This document shows positions 23,269 through 31,425 of a stretch of DNA of 32,785 nucleotides, one piece after another. The stretch lies in contig JAFWDD010000036.1 in the NCBI GenBank assembly GCA_017534115.1, positions 1-32,785 of the forward strand, in the 5' to 3' direction. Source of the DNA: Bacillota bacterium (GTDB lineage: Bacteria; Bacillota; Clostridia; Lachnospirales; Anaerotignaceae). The stretch's first letter is position 1. The number at the start of each line of letters is the position of its first letter. The notes under the pieces were generated by a model that ran no database searches, was not told where the DNA came from, and saw only the letters and a program-made list of their open reading frames with translations. The translations under genes and the position numbers were made by a program.

Positions 23269-24204
23269 TTATTTCATTTCCTTTTCCCAGAAACGGATGG
23301 CATTTATATTAAGGCTGTCTGCCAGTTTTTCAAGGTTTGCCGTTTCTTCCGTGGTAAGAGTCACATTCACGGCTTTTACCGCATCCTCCACATGGGAAGT
23401 CTTTGTTACGCCGATTATGGGCAAAGTGCCTTTTGCGATGGCCCAAGCAACAGGTATCTGCGCCGGACTTACATTATATTTGTCCGCCAGCTTTTTCAGC
23501 TCGCCGTTGAGGATCTCCAGCTTGTCAAGCACCGGATTGTAAGTCTCGGCCCTGGCAGAGCCTTCCGGCATTGGATGCGCCCTGTCATATTTTCCCGACA
23601 AAGCTCCCTGCTCCAACACCATATACGCAAAGAAATAAATCCCATTCTCTTTACAGTAATCCAGAATTCCGGAATCCTCCGAGGAACGGTTTATAAGGCT
23701 GAAATGGTTCTGGACCGCAGAAAGCTTTAGTCCGTGGCTTTTAAGTATCTCGTCCGCCTGCCTTATTTCCGCAAGGTTGTGATTGGATACTCCGAGGAGA
23801 GGCACATTTTCTTTGCCTTCGAAGTATTTAGCCATCTCTTCAGTCCATTTTGGAGCATCCCATACATTGTGTATCCAGTAAATATCGAACTGGTCCAGCT
23901 CCATCAGCTTAAGCTGCATTTCTATCATATCTTTCATTGCAGTCTTTGAAGAAGCATCCGCGCACTGAGGCGTGAATTTGTCCGAAACAAGGTAGGAATC
24001 CCTGGGCAGTCCTTTCAAAAATCCCGCAAGCACCTTCTCCGATGTTCCCATACCGTACGCGTATGCCGTATCCCAGAGGTTGAGTCCGTGTTCCATTGCC
24101 GTATCAAAAATCGGTTTCAATGTTTCAGCCGTGAAATCGTTTCCGAATGTTCCGTCGTTGCCCCAAGCCCACGCGCCAAGAGCTATTTTAGGTAAATTTT
24201 TCAT
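23269..24204 (-). CDS. Aldo/keto reductase (Tas/YdhF-like)
   Basis: 311 residues. It starts MKNLPKIALGAWAWGNDGTF. Catalytic residues: Asp and Tyr in LWDTAYAYGMGTSEK, Lys in LVSDKF, His in YWIHNVWD. LLGVSNHNLAEI, VQNHFSLINRSSE and LPIIGVTKTSHVEDAV are family motifs. AAAGGAGG precedes the ATG. It is the second gene of the unit, 16 bases after the TetR stop, so the repressor and AKR must share a transcript. The substrate is unknown. Confidence 0.92.
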   Translation of the reverse strand: MKNLPKIALGAWAWGNDGTFGNDFTAETLKPIFDTAMEHGLNLWDTAYAYGMGTSEKVLAGFLKGLPRDSYLVSDKFTPQCADASSKTAMKDMIEMQLKLMELDQFDIYWIHNVWDAPKWTEEMAKYFEGKENVPLLGVSNHNLAEIRQADEILKSHGLKLSAVQNHFSLINRSSEDSGILDYCKENGIYFFAYMVLEQGALSGKYDRAHPMPEGSARAETYNPVLDKLEILNGELKKLADKYNVSPAQIPVAWAIAKGTLPIIGVTKTSHVEDAVKAVNVTLTTEETANLEKLADSLNINAIRFWEKEMK

Positions 24205-24220
24205 CTTTGAATTCCTCCTT

Positions 24221-24844
24221 TTATTTTTCCAAAAGCCTCATAAGGCAGTTATAGGTTATCTCATAAACGGACTGGTATACATAGTCCACTTTCGCTTCCT
24301 TCATTGCCTGCCGTTGTTTTTCCGTCACGGCAGTATAAGGATAAATGCCGAACATAAACGGAAAAAATACATAAATGAAATTCTGCTTTTCGGCATCGCT
24401 CATATCCGGACAGAATTTGTCCAGAATATTCCGCACTTTTCTGATAGATTTTCCGTATGCAGTCTTGAAGCTTGTAAGAAGCTCCGGACGGCTGTTGGCT
24501 TCCATATCATAATTGTTCATGGAAAGAAGCTTAAGAAGCTGTATTCTTTTTTCCAATGAACGGGCTATATTTTCCGCCACCTGATCCCGTGTCAGCTCTT
24601 CGTTTCCTTCAATTATCCGTTCCAGCTCCTCATTCCAGCGGTCATACTCAAGCTCAAACAGCGCCAGAAATATCTCTTCCTTCGTCTGAAAGTAGTTATA
24701 TATGGCCGGCCGTGAAAAGGAAGTCTCTTTCCCTATCTCTTTCAGTGTAATTTCTTTGAAACTCATAGTCTGGTAAAGCTTTTCACATGAGCTTATGATT
24801 TCTTCCCTTCGCGCGGCGGTTCTTTCCGGTGATCCTTTTGGCAT
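24221..24844 (-). CDS. TetR/AcrR-family transcriptional regulator
   Basis: 207 residues. The N-terminal helix-turn-helix is clear: ITLKEIGKETSFSRPAIYNYFQTKEEIFLALFE at about residues 32-64. The C-terminal effector domain is all-helical, with GNEELTRDQVAENIARSLEK and a hydrophobic C-terminal half (FIYVFFPFMFGIYPYTAV) suited to a nonpolar ligand or dimer interface. AAAGGAGG lies before the ATG. It heads the operon of three AKRs, CMD-cupin, lipoprotein flavodoxin and DUF4405 membrane protein. Two palindromes flank its promoter, so it is very likely an autorepressor released by a substrate or toxicant handled by these enzymes. Confidence 0.93.
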   Translation of the reverse strand: MPKGSPERTAARREEIISSCEKLYQTMSFKEITLKEIGKETSFSRPAIYNYFQTKEEIFLALFELEYDRWNEELERIIEGNEELTRDQVAENIARSLEKRIQLLKLLSMNNYDMEANSRPELLTSFKTAYGKSIRKVRNILDKFCPDMSDAEKQNFIYVFFPFMFGIYPYTAVTEKQRQAMKEAKVDYVYQSVYEITYNCLMRLLEK

Positions 24845-24878
24845 ATTATCCTCCTTTATGATTCCCTGCGTTGCATTC

Positions 24879-24926
24879 TGACATCGTGTCAGTTTATATT
24901 ATAAACTCATTCTGACACGGTGTCAA
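24879..24926 (-). promoter_or_regulatory. TetR-operon promoter between two operator dyads
   Basis: Minus strand: TTGACA (plus 24921-24926), exactly 17 bases, TATAAT (plus 24898-24903), a full consensus sigma-A promoter. TGACACGGTGTCA (24913-24925) overlaps the -35 box, and TGACATCGTGTCA (24879-24891) lies just downstream of the -10 box. Both are TGACA-N3-TGTCA palindromes, 34 bases apart centre to centre. Confidence 0.85.
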
Positions 24927-24968
24927 GATATGTTTTGGATTTATTCCTGCCGATGCAGTATTTTCTCT

Positions 24969-25005
24969 AAAAAAAGGACGTACGCGACTTAAGGTCTGTA
25001 CGTCC
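24969..25005 (-). terminator. Intrinsic terminator after the minus-strand lipoprotein gene
   Basis: GGACGTAC (24976-24983) and GTACGTCC (24998-25005) are perfect arms. On the minus strand the stem is followed by seven T residues. It separates the lipoprotein gene at 25124 from the TetR promoter. Confidence 0.85.
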
Positions 25006-25123
25006 AAAGCTTATTTTAAGGCAAATACATATCATTTATTCTATCCTCAGCAAATTGATTTCTGTATTATTCTGTCTTTTTTACTTTTTCACACTGTATC
25101 CATGTTATGTCCTTGTCTCCCTG

Positions 25124-26380
25124 TTAATCCTTATAGTATTCATTCCATTCATCATCTGTAAAACGGTCTGCATGCCACCAAAGATCAGATTCATCGATAT
25201 CGTCAATTTCATTTGAGAGATAATAAATCTTACCGTCCTCATCCTTTACCGTAACCTTATGGGTAAATAATTTAGATGTGTTACCATTGGGATATACGGC
25301 GTTTACGAAGAGAGTTACTGAACCATCTGCATTTTCCTCATATGCCTGTACTTCAGGATAAGGAATCTCGGCATAATCAAACTCATAAAATCCCCTCGGT
25401 CTGAAAATATAGCTGTCAGTATCAGCATTATATCTTAACAAACTGCGCAGTTTTTCACCTGACAACCGAAAATGCAGTTTAACTACGCTCTCAAACTCAT
25501 CTGCCGGTATTGCATACTCATTACCAATGGACAGATTCTCATTCATAAGATAAGGAAATTCTTTATTATACATTTCCGGGTAAAACTTTTCGAAAATATC
25601 ATAAAAGTCCAAATTGTCAAAATCCTCTTCATTCCAGTTTGTTATGAACATATTGTTAAGCCCGTAAGAAATCGGCATTATATATTTCTCACATAAATCT
25701 CTGCATTTTCCATCCAGCGGAAATACTCTCAAAGCAATGTGCTCATACTGCTCTCTCATCGTAAGAGCATATTGCACAGGCGAATGCCATGAACCTTCAA
25801 TCAACAGATAGCCTTCTTCCGTAAAATCAAAATAATCCGTCTCAAAATCGCTTCTGAGCGTTTCATTCAGTCTATTATTCTCAAAAGAATAATAAATCCG
25901 TTCAACAACGACTTTCCCTGCATCTGTTTTCAGTCTGTATAATGTAAATCCGCCCAAGTAAGAAACCCTAAGCACAGATGCTTCTGCCCTGCCGCCGGAT
26001 TCTCCGGTTTTGACAAATGAAAGCATTTCTTCCATATTAGTCATATCAATTTTATTTTCGCTGTCCACCGCAATATATCCCTTTTCACCAAGTTTTTTGA
26101 TAATTTGCGGAACACATTTTGCGTTATCCTTTTGTTCTGCATACTCATTTATATATATTTGTTCTATTTCAGATATATCCATATCCGGATCGCTTTCATC
26201 AAACCCGGATAAAATCGTATTTTCCTCTGTTCCTGAAATATCTGCCTTCGGATTGTATTCGTATGCCTCTGATAAAACCGCATTATCTTCATTGGATGTC
26301 TTTTTCTCTATTTCATTGCCGCAGCCGCTTGCCGCCAAGCACATAACGATTACTGACACCATTCCCATTAATCTTTTCAC
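25124..26380 (-). CDS. Lipoprotein of unknown function (DUF6070-like)
   Basis: 418 residues. The signal peptide MKRLMGMVSVIVMCLAASGC has the lipid cysteine at residue 20. A poorly conserved acidic region follows, then a domain with VLRVSYLGGFTLYRLKTDAGK, YFDFTEEGYLLIEGSWHSP, IMPISYGLNNMFITNW and FRPRGFYEFDYAEIPYPEV. The tail after NADGSVTLFVNAVYPNG is beta-rich and ends very acidic. The look fits the DUF6070 lipoproteins of Clostridia, from memory of that family; no activity is known. The GTG start has AGGAG eight bases upstream. The gene is followed by a terminator and separated from lysS by another, so it is its own unit. I saw no clear promoter in 26381-26425. Confidence 0.72.
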   Translation of the reverse strand: MKRLMGMVSVIVMCLAASGCGNEIEKKTSNEDNAVLSEAYEYNPKADISGTEENTILSGFDESDPDMDISEIEQIYINEYAEQKDNAKCVPQIIKKLGEKGYIAVDSENKIDMTNMEEMLSFVKTGESGGRAEASVLRVSYLGGFTLYRLKTDAGKVVVERIYYSFENNRLNETLRSDFETDYFDFTEEGYLLIEGSWHSPVQYALTMREQYEHIALRVFPLDGKCRDLCEKYIMPISYGLNNMFITNWNEEDFDNLDFYDIFEKFYPEMYNKEFPYLMNENLSIGNEYAIPADEFESVVKLHFRLSGEKLRSLLRYNADTDSYIFRPRGFYEFDYAEIPYPEVQAYEENADGSVTLFVNAVYPNGNTSKLFTHKVTVKDEDGKIYYLSNEIDDIDESDLWWHADRFTDDEWNEYYKD

Positions 26381-26425
26381 TATGTCATCTCCTATACCTG
26401 TTCCTTTAATAACGGATCAATGCAA

Positions 26426-26468
26426 TAAAAATCGGAGCTTAGATATTGTAATCAGAGCTCCGAATTGT
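26426..26468. terminator. Intrinsic terminator downstream of lysS
   Basis: CGGAGCT (26433-26439) and AGCTCCG (26456-26462) form the stem. In the minus direction it is followed by ATTTTTATT. In the plus direction a run of seven T residues follows, so it may work both ways. Confidence 0.75.
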
Positions 26469-26493
26469 TTTTTTCTGTGAAGTTTTTTATGCT

Positions 26494-27999
26494 TTATTCC
26501 AAAGGTTTCATAGTCGGGAACAGAATTACGTCTCTGATGGAAACAGACTCTGTAATGAGCATAACAAGACGGTCGATACCAATTCCCATTCCTCCTGTGG
26601 GAGGCATACCGTATTCCAAAGCCGTCATGAAGTCTTCGTCAATCATGTTGGCCTCTTCATCGCCTGCGGCACGCATTGCTTCCTGATGCTCAAAACGTTT
26701 TCTCTGGTCTATGGGGTCGTTAAGCTCCGAATACGCGTTCGCATACTCACGTCCAACTATGAAAAGCTCGAAACGCTCCGTATAATCGGGTTTATCAGGT
26801 TTTCTCTTTGTAAGAGGAGAAATCTCAACGGGATAATCCATTATGAATGTGGGCTGAATGATATTCTTCTCAACATATTCCTCAAAGAAAAGATTGAGAA
26901 TATCGCCCTTTCCGTGTCTTTCCTCAAACTGGATTCCATGCTCTTTCGCAAGGGCGCGAGCCTCCTCAAGAGTCTTGACTTCATCGAAATCTATATTTGC
27001 GTACTGTTTTACAGCGTCAATCATTGTAAGTCTCTCGAAAGGTTTGCCCAGATCGATCTCATATCCGCCGTAATTAACAACCGTTTTGCCCAAAACATTC
27101 TGAGCGGCGCTTCTGAAGATTCCTTCTGCCAAATCCATCATTCCGTAATAATCCGTGTATGCCTGATAGACCTCCATAAGAGTGAATTCAGGGTTATGAC
27201 GAATATCTATGCCCTCATTTCTGAAAACGCGTCCGATTTCGTAAACTCTTTCAAGTCCGCCGACTATGAGACGCTTCAGAGGCAGTTCAAGGGCTATTCT
27301 AAGATACATATCTATATTAAGGGCATTATGATGAGTGATGAAGGGTCTTGCGGCAGCTCCTCCCGGAATTGTCTGCAAAACGGGCGTTTCAACCTCGATA
27401 AAGCCCATATTGTCAAGGTAATTACGAACCTCTTTGATGATCGCGGAACGTTTCAGGAATGTATCCAGAACCTCCGGATTAACAATAAGGTCTGTATATC
27501 TCTGGCGGTATCTCAGTTCCTGATCCTTAAGTCCGTGATACTTTTCGGGGAGTATCTGAAGGCTCTTGGAAAGAAGTGTCATGGAATGCGCCTTTACGGA
27601 AATCTCGCCCTTCTGGGTCTTGAAAACTTCGCCTGTGATTCCTACTATATCGCCTATATCATATTTTTTGAACTCAGCGTAAGGCTCGTCGCCTATCTGG
27701 TCCTTTCTTACATAGCTCTGGATTTTTCCGGATTTATCCTGAATATGAATGAAAGAAGCCTTGCCCATGAGACGTTTGGACATGATCCTTCCGGCAATCG
27801 TTACTTCCTTGCCTTCATACTCATCAAAATTCTCTGTTAAATCAGCGCCGTGGTTTGTAACGTCAAATTTAACTATCTGAAAAGGGTCCTTGCCCTCTGC
27901 CTGCAAATTGAAAAGTTTTTCTCTTCTTATTTTCACCTGTTCAGTCAGCTCCTGAGCTGTTAATTCAACAGGCTCCTGCTGGGGTTTATTATTACTCAC
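26494..27999 (-). CDS. lysS: Lysyl-tRNA synthetase, class II
   Basis: Charges tRNA-Lys in the cytoplasm. The 501-residue length is normal. The N-terminal OB-fold anticodon domain includes [18 protein letters not shown] and [15 protein letters not shown]. The catalytic core has [20 protein letters not shown] (motif 1 region), [20 protein letters not shown] (motif 2) and [18 protein letters not shown] (motif 3). The ATG is preceded by GGAGG. It follows greA by 33 bases and must depend largely on the greA promoter. A terminator lies just downstream. Confidence 0.98.
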   Translation of the reverse strand: MSNNKPQQEPVELTAQELTEQVKIRREKLFNLQAEGKDPFQIVKFDVTNHGADLTENFDEYEGKEVTIAGRIMSKRLMGKASFIHIQDKSGKIQSYVRKDQIGDEPYAEFKKYDIGDIVGITGEVFKTQKGEISVKAHSMTLLSKSLQILPEKYHGLKDQELRYRQRYTDLIVNPEVLDTFLKRSAIIKEVRNYLDNMGFIEVETPVLQTIPGGAAARPFITHHNALNIDMYLRIALELPLKRLIVGGLERVYEIGRVFRNEGIDIRHNPEFTLMEVYQAYTDYYGMMDLAEGIFRSAAQNVLGKTVVNYGGYEIDLGKPFERLTMIDAVKQYANIDFDEVKTLEEARALAKEHGIQFEERHGKGDILNLFFEEYVEKNIIQPTFIMDYPVEISPLTKRKPDKPDYTERFELFIVGREYANAYSELNDPIDQRKRFEHQEAMRAAGDEEANMIDEDFMTALEYGMPPTGGMGIGIDRLVMLITESVSIRDVILFPTMKPLE

Positions 28000-28032
28000 T
28001 TTTTATTCCTCCCAAACTAAAAATGTTTCTCT

Positions 28033-28512
28033 TTACTGCTTGCTTATCTCAAGTACTTTGAAAATTACCTCTCCCTGAGGGGCGTTGATAACTACTGTGT
28101 CTCCCGATTTATGTCCCAAAAGTCCTCTGCCTACAGGTGATTCATTGGAAATTCTGCCTTCTACGGGGTCTGCCTCGGCTGAACCTACGATGGTATATTC
28201 AACCTCTTCTTCGAAGTCCTCGTCAAAAAGCTTCACTGTAGAGCCGACTGTAATAACATCGGAGCTTACCTCATTGTCATCGATAACCTCTGCATTTCTG
28301 AGCATTTTCTCAAGAACGAGGATCTCTGTTTCCATTTTTGCCTGTTCTTCTCTCGCTGCGTCATACTCAGCATTCTCGGAAAGGTCTCCCTGTCCTCTTG
28401 CTTCTTTGATTCTCTCGGCGATCTCTTTTCTTTTGACTACTTTTAAGTATTCTAATTCTTCTTCGATCTTTCGAAGACCTTCATATGTTAAAACAGTCTT
28501 TTTATCGGACAT
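28033..28512 (-). CDS. greA: Transcription elongation factor GreA
   Basis: Rescues backtracked RNA polymerase by stimulating transcript cleavage. The 159-residue protein has the N-terminal coiled-coil (YEGLRKIEEELEYLKVVKRK) and the loop DLSENAEYDAAREEQ that carries the acidic tip. The C-terminal domain includes SPVGRGLLGHKSGDTVVINAP. I use the ATG at 28512, with AAGGAG eight bases upstream; a GTG three codons earlier is less likely. It pairs with lysS downstream, a common clostridial arrangement. Confidence 0.97.
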   Translation of the reverse strand: MSDKKTVLTYEGLRKIEEELEYLKVVKRKEIAERIKEARGQGDLSENAEYDAAREEQAKMETEILVLEKMLRNAEVIDDNEVSSDVITVGSTVKLFDEDFEEEVEYTIVGSAEADPVEGRISNESPVGRGLLGHKSGDTVVINAPQGEVIFKVLEISKQ

Positions 28513-28568
28513 TTTTTTCACTCCTTAAATTGTTTTGGCATTATTTTTTAAGAAAAATCACTTGTAAA

Positions 28569-28597
28569 ATTATATCCTAACAAAAAATCATTGTCAA
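28569..28597 (-). promoter_or_regulatory. Consensus sigma-A promoter of greA-lysS
   Basis: Minus strand: TTGACA (plus 28592-28597), 17 bases, TATAAT (plus 28569-28574). It lies about 55 bases upstream of the greA start, in the gap after dusB, and makes greA-lysS independent of dusB transcription. Confidence 0.85.
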
Positions 28598-28643
28598 TGC
28601 TTTGGGAAATTACTTACATTATAATAACGGAAAATCTTTTTCA

Positions 28644-29606
28644 TCACACAAAATATTCCGTAATTATCCTCTCCAGATCCGAAAAGCTTTCCGCACGGTT
28701 CACCATATTACGGATTCTTGCCGCGCCTTTGAGGCCTTTTGAGTACCATGTGACATGCTTGCGCATTTCCCGTACGCCTATATACTCTCCTTTGTAATCT
28801 ATGAGCATTTTCCCGTGGCAGAGCGCCATTCGGCCTTTCTCCGCAGGCGTAGGCTCGGTCAGGATCTCTCCCGTTTCCAGATAATGCAGGATCCTGCTGA
28901 ATATCCACGGATTCCCCTGAGCTCCTCTGCCAACCATTATAGCGTCACAGCCTGTATAATCCAGAAGTCTTTTTGCGGATATCGGGTCGAAAACATCACC
29001 GTTTCCGATAACGGGTATGGAAAGAGCCTCCTTTACGGCTTTTATTACATCATAATCAGCGTTTCCGCTGTAAAACTGCTCTCTTGTCCTGCCGTGGACC
29101 GCAACTGCCGCCGCGCCGTTTTCCTCTGCGGCTTTCGCGATTTCAACTGCGTTTATGTGGTCCGCGTCGAAGCCTGCTCTTATTTTAATGGTCACAGGTT
29201 TTGGCTGAGCCTCGGAAATCGCCTTTACTATATCGCCAACCAGCTTTGGAGATTTCATTAGTGCAGAGCCTTCTCCGTTTTTAACGATTTTCGGCGCGGG
29301 ACATCCCATATTCACATCAATTATATCTATGGGAAGCTGCGAAACAGTCTTTGCCGTTTCCGCCAATATTTCAGGGTCGGAGCCGAAAAGCTGCACCGCA
29401 GACGGACGCTCATCAGGATGAGACTGCATAAGGCTTTCCGTCTTTTTATTCTTATATGAAAGTGCCTTTGCGCTGACCATTTCCGTATACACCAGCCCAC
29501 AGCCCTGTTCTTTGCATAAAAGTCTGAAAGGCAGGTCTGTTACGCCTGCCATTGGTGCTAAAAATATGTTGTTTTCCAGTTCTACATTACCTATTTTCAT
29601 AGTCAT
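28644..29606 (-). CDS. dusB: tRNA-dihydrouridine synthase
   Basis: FMN- and NADPH-dependent reduction of uridines in tRNA. The TIM-barrel core motifs are FLAPMAGVTDLPFRLLC, PSAVQLFGSDPEILAE, DIIDVNMGCPAPKIVKNGEGSAL (catalytic cysteine), TIKIRAGFD, VHGRTREQFYSGNADYD, VIGNGDVFD and IMVGRGAQGNPWIF. The 320-residue length is normal. The ATG at 29606 overlaps the coaX stop as ATGA; the ATG six bases later (29600) is also plausible, and neither has a strong ribosome site, so coupling to coaX is likely. The dusB assignment within the DUS family follows its neighbours and is less sure than the family. Confidence 0.95.
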   Translation of the reverse strand: MTMKIGNVELENNIFLAPMAGVTDLPFRLLCKEQGCGLVYTEMVSAKALSYKNKKTESLMQSHPDERPSAVQLFGSDPEILAETAKTVSQLPIDIIDVNMGCPAPKIVKNGEGSALMKSPKLVGDIVKAISEAQPKPVTIKIRAGFDADHINAVEIAKAAEENGAAAVAVHGRTREQFYSGNADYDVIKAVKEALSIPVIGNGDVFDPISAKRLLDYTGCDAIMVGRGAQGNPWIFSRILHYLETGEILTEPTPAEKGRMALCHGKMLIDYKGEYIGVREMRKHVTWYSKGLKGAARIRNMVNRAESFSDLERIITEYFV

Positions 29607-30376
29607 TTCTTTCTGTTTTTCTCGTAAATTATTCTCAGGCCCTTCAAGGTAAGAAGCGGATCCCTGACATCGAAGATTTCGCCTGTTTCATCAATGATTC
29701 CGGCAAGTCCGCCTGTTGCCACAACTTTAAGATTGGGCAGGTTGAACTCCTTTTTGATTGCGTCGATTATATAAACCGTCTCGCCTATGTGGCCATAAAC
29801 TATGCCTGCCTGAATGCTTCCGATAGTGTTTTTAACATGCAGAGATTCGGGCTTTTTTATCTCCGTTTTTGGAAGCTGCGCCGCAGAGTTGTAAAGAGCG
29901 TCCGCGCAGACCTGTATTCCGGGCGCCGTAAGTCCCGTTATGAACTGCCCGTTTTCCAGAATAACATCAAATGTAGTAGCTGTGCTGTAATCTATTACAA
30001 TAGCCGGTCCTCCGTAAAGAGTGTATGCCGCCACAAGATTAACTATTCTGTCCGCGCCCATTTCCTTGGGGTTTTCCATGAGGAGATTTATACCGGTTTT
30101 TATTCCGGCCTCGACAATAATAGGCTCCAGCTTCAGGTATTTCCTGAGTCCGTGGGTGAGAGAATACATTACGGTGGGTACAACGGAAGCGATAATGGCA
30201 TCGTCGATCTCGTTTATATCGATATCCGAATGGTCAAAGAGAGAATGAATGAAAATACCTATTTCATCGGCAGTCTGGTTGTCGGATGTGGACATCCTCC
30301 AGTGCGCAACCAGCTCCTCGCCGTCATATACTCCCAAAACAATATTTGTATTTCCCACATCTATTACTAAAAGCAT
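29603..30376 (-). CDS. coaX: Type III pantothenate kinase
   Basis: Phosphorylates pantothenate, the first step of coenzyme A synthesis. Family motifs: VIDVGNTNIVLGVYDG (phosphate loop), NPKEMGADRIVN and VIDYSTATTFDVI, where many relatives have GTATT instead of STATT. The C-terminal ITGLTAPGIQVCADAL and VVATGGLAGII complete the ASKHA fold. The 257-residue length is normal. GGAG lies eight bases before the ATG at 30376. It lies 49 bases after the VOC gene and overlaps dusB. Confidence 0.97.
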   Translation of the reverse strand: MLLVIDVGNTNIVLGVYDGEELVAHWRMSTSDNQTADEIGIFIHSLFDHSDIDINEIDDAIIASVVPTVMYSLTHGLRKYLKLEPIIVEAGIKTGINLLMENPKEMGADRIVNLVAAYTLYGGPAIVIDYSTATTFDVILENGQFITGLTAPGIQVCADALYNSAAQLPKTEIKKPESLHVKNTIGSIQAGIVYGHIGETVYIIDAIKKEFNLPNLKVVATGGLAGIIDETGEIFDVRDPLLTLKGLRIIYEKNRKK

Positions 30377-30425
30377 ATTTTTCACTCCTCTCTCAAATAA
30401 TTAATCATTCCAATCCGGTTCTATT

Positions 30426-30779
30426 TTACATATTTTCGCAGAGCTGCACAGTATATCCGTCTGGATCCTTTACAAAGAAAAACCGAAGATGAGGATTGGG
30501 CGAAACGGGCCCAATCACACTGATTCCCAGTCCTTTTATCTTATCTATCATTTTTCCGAGGTCATCATAAACTATACCAACAGAAACGCCTTCTCCCGGA
30601 TTTGCGGGACAGCCTTCACCCTCTATAAGCTCAAGAGCGTTTTCCTGTTCGCCCAGAAAAGTTATCTTTCTGGGACCTGCGTTGATTTCGCCCACTACGG
30701 GAAGCTCTAAAATATCCCTGTAAAACTCAAGGCTTTTTGTCATGTCTGTAATTTTGAATGTTGTCCAGCTTATTTTCAT
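30426..30779 (-). CDS. VOC-superfamily (glyoxalase/dioxygenase-like) protein
   Basis: 117 residues with two beta-alpha-beta-beta-beta units: KISWTTFKITDMTKSLEFYRDILEL at the start, and GVSVGIVYDDLGKMIDKIKGLG with FFFVKDPDGYTVQLCENM at the end. The last motif is the usual VOC signature with a terminal glutamate that can bind metal. Specific function is unknown; glyoxalase-type or resistance-type roles are possible. GGAGG lies seven bases before the ATG. It is 12 bases after the GNAT gene. Confidence 0.85.
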   Translation of the reverse strand: MKISWTTFKITDMTKSLEFYRDILELPVVGEINAGPRKITFLGEQENALELIEGEGCPANPGEGVSVGIVYDDLGKMIDKIKGLGISVIGPVSPNPHLRFFFVKDPDGYTVQLCENM

Positions 30780-30791
30780 GAAAAGACCTCC

Positions 30792-31280
30792 TTATTTTTT
30801 GCCTGTAAACTGATACGCTATCCTCGGGGAGCCGTCCTCCACATAGATGACGCCGCACCTTTCGAATCCGTTTCTTTCAATGATACGCTGCATGATTTTG
30901 TTGTCAAAATGGGTATCGATTCGGACATTTTCTATCTTTTCCTTGCAGAAATCAATGCAAAAATCGAATATTTTCGCCTGCCCTGCGGAAGCGATTCTGT
31001 GGATTGTGCCGTAAGGGCAGTCATTCTTCCAGCTTCCGTTTTCAATATATGAATAGGTAGGCTCGGTCCCTGTTATAAATGCGAAAACACCCATTATACC
31101 GTCATTTTCTCCGCACACGTAAAGGTTGCCTTTTTCAATATCATCGCAAAGCATTTCCTCTTTGGGATAGATGTCTCCCCACTGGGTCGGGTTGCCTGTA
31201 CGCTTCATAAAATCCCTCGCGTATGCGTAAATCTCCAATATTTTTTCCATATCTTTCTGTTTAGCTTTCCTGATATTCAT
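30792..31280 (-). CDS. GNAT-family N-acetyltransferase
   Basis: 162 residues. The GNAT fold can be followed: MNIRKAKQKDMEKILEIYAYARDFM (first strand and helix), ENDGIMGVFAFITGTEPTY, PYGTIHRIASAGQAKIFDFCIDF (acetyl-CoA-binding segment, without a full RxxGxG/A) and NKIMQRIIERNGFERCGVIYV. The acceptor is unknown. I start at the ATG at 31280, GGAGG four bases before it; the upstream open frame of 48 codons covers the promoter and is not coding. Confidence 0.87.
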   Translation of the reverse strand: MNIRKAKQKDMEKILEIYAYARDFMKRTGNPTQWGDIYPKEEMLCDDIEKGNLYVCGENDGIMGVFAFITGTEPTYSYIENGSWKNDCPYGTIHRIASAGQAKIFDFCIDFCKEKIENVRIDTHFDNKIMQRIIERNGFERCGVIYVEDGSPRIAYQFTGKK

Positions 31281-31313
31281 GGCGCCTCCGGAGAATTCAA
31301 ACTTATTTCTTTT

Positions 31314-31341
31314 ATTATACCACATTAAAGGACTAATGCAA
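31314..31341 (-). promoter_or_regulatory. Sigma-A-like promoter of the GNAT-VOC-coaX-dusB unit
   Basis: Minus strand: TTGCAT (plus 31336-31341), 16 bases, TATAAT (plus 31314-31319), about 35 bases upstream of the GNAT start codon. Short gaps downstream suggest that it serves coaX and dusB as well. Confidence 0.7.
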
Positions 31342-31425
31342 AAATGATATGACTTTATTTTTAAACCGCTGTCAAAACGCGGCCGAAATTCGTAATATGA
31401 TATAAAGCCACCGAGGTGCCTCAAA

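Noticed and set aside
26686-27840. Long open frame (384 codons) on the plus strand opposite lysS
   Set aside because: It lies entirely antisense to a clear lysyl-tRNA synthetase, has no family motifs, and is cysteine- and phenylalanine-rich as expected from a shadow frame.
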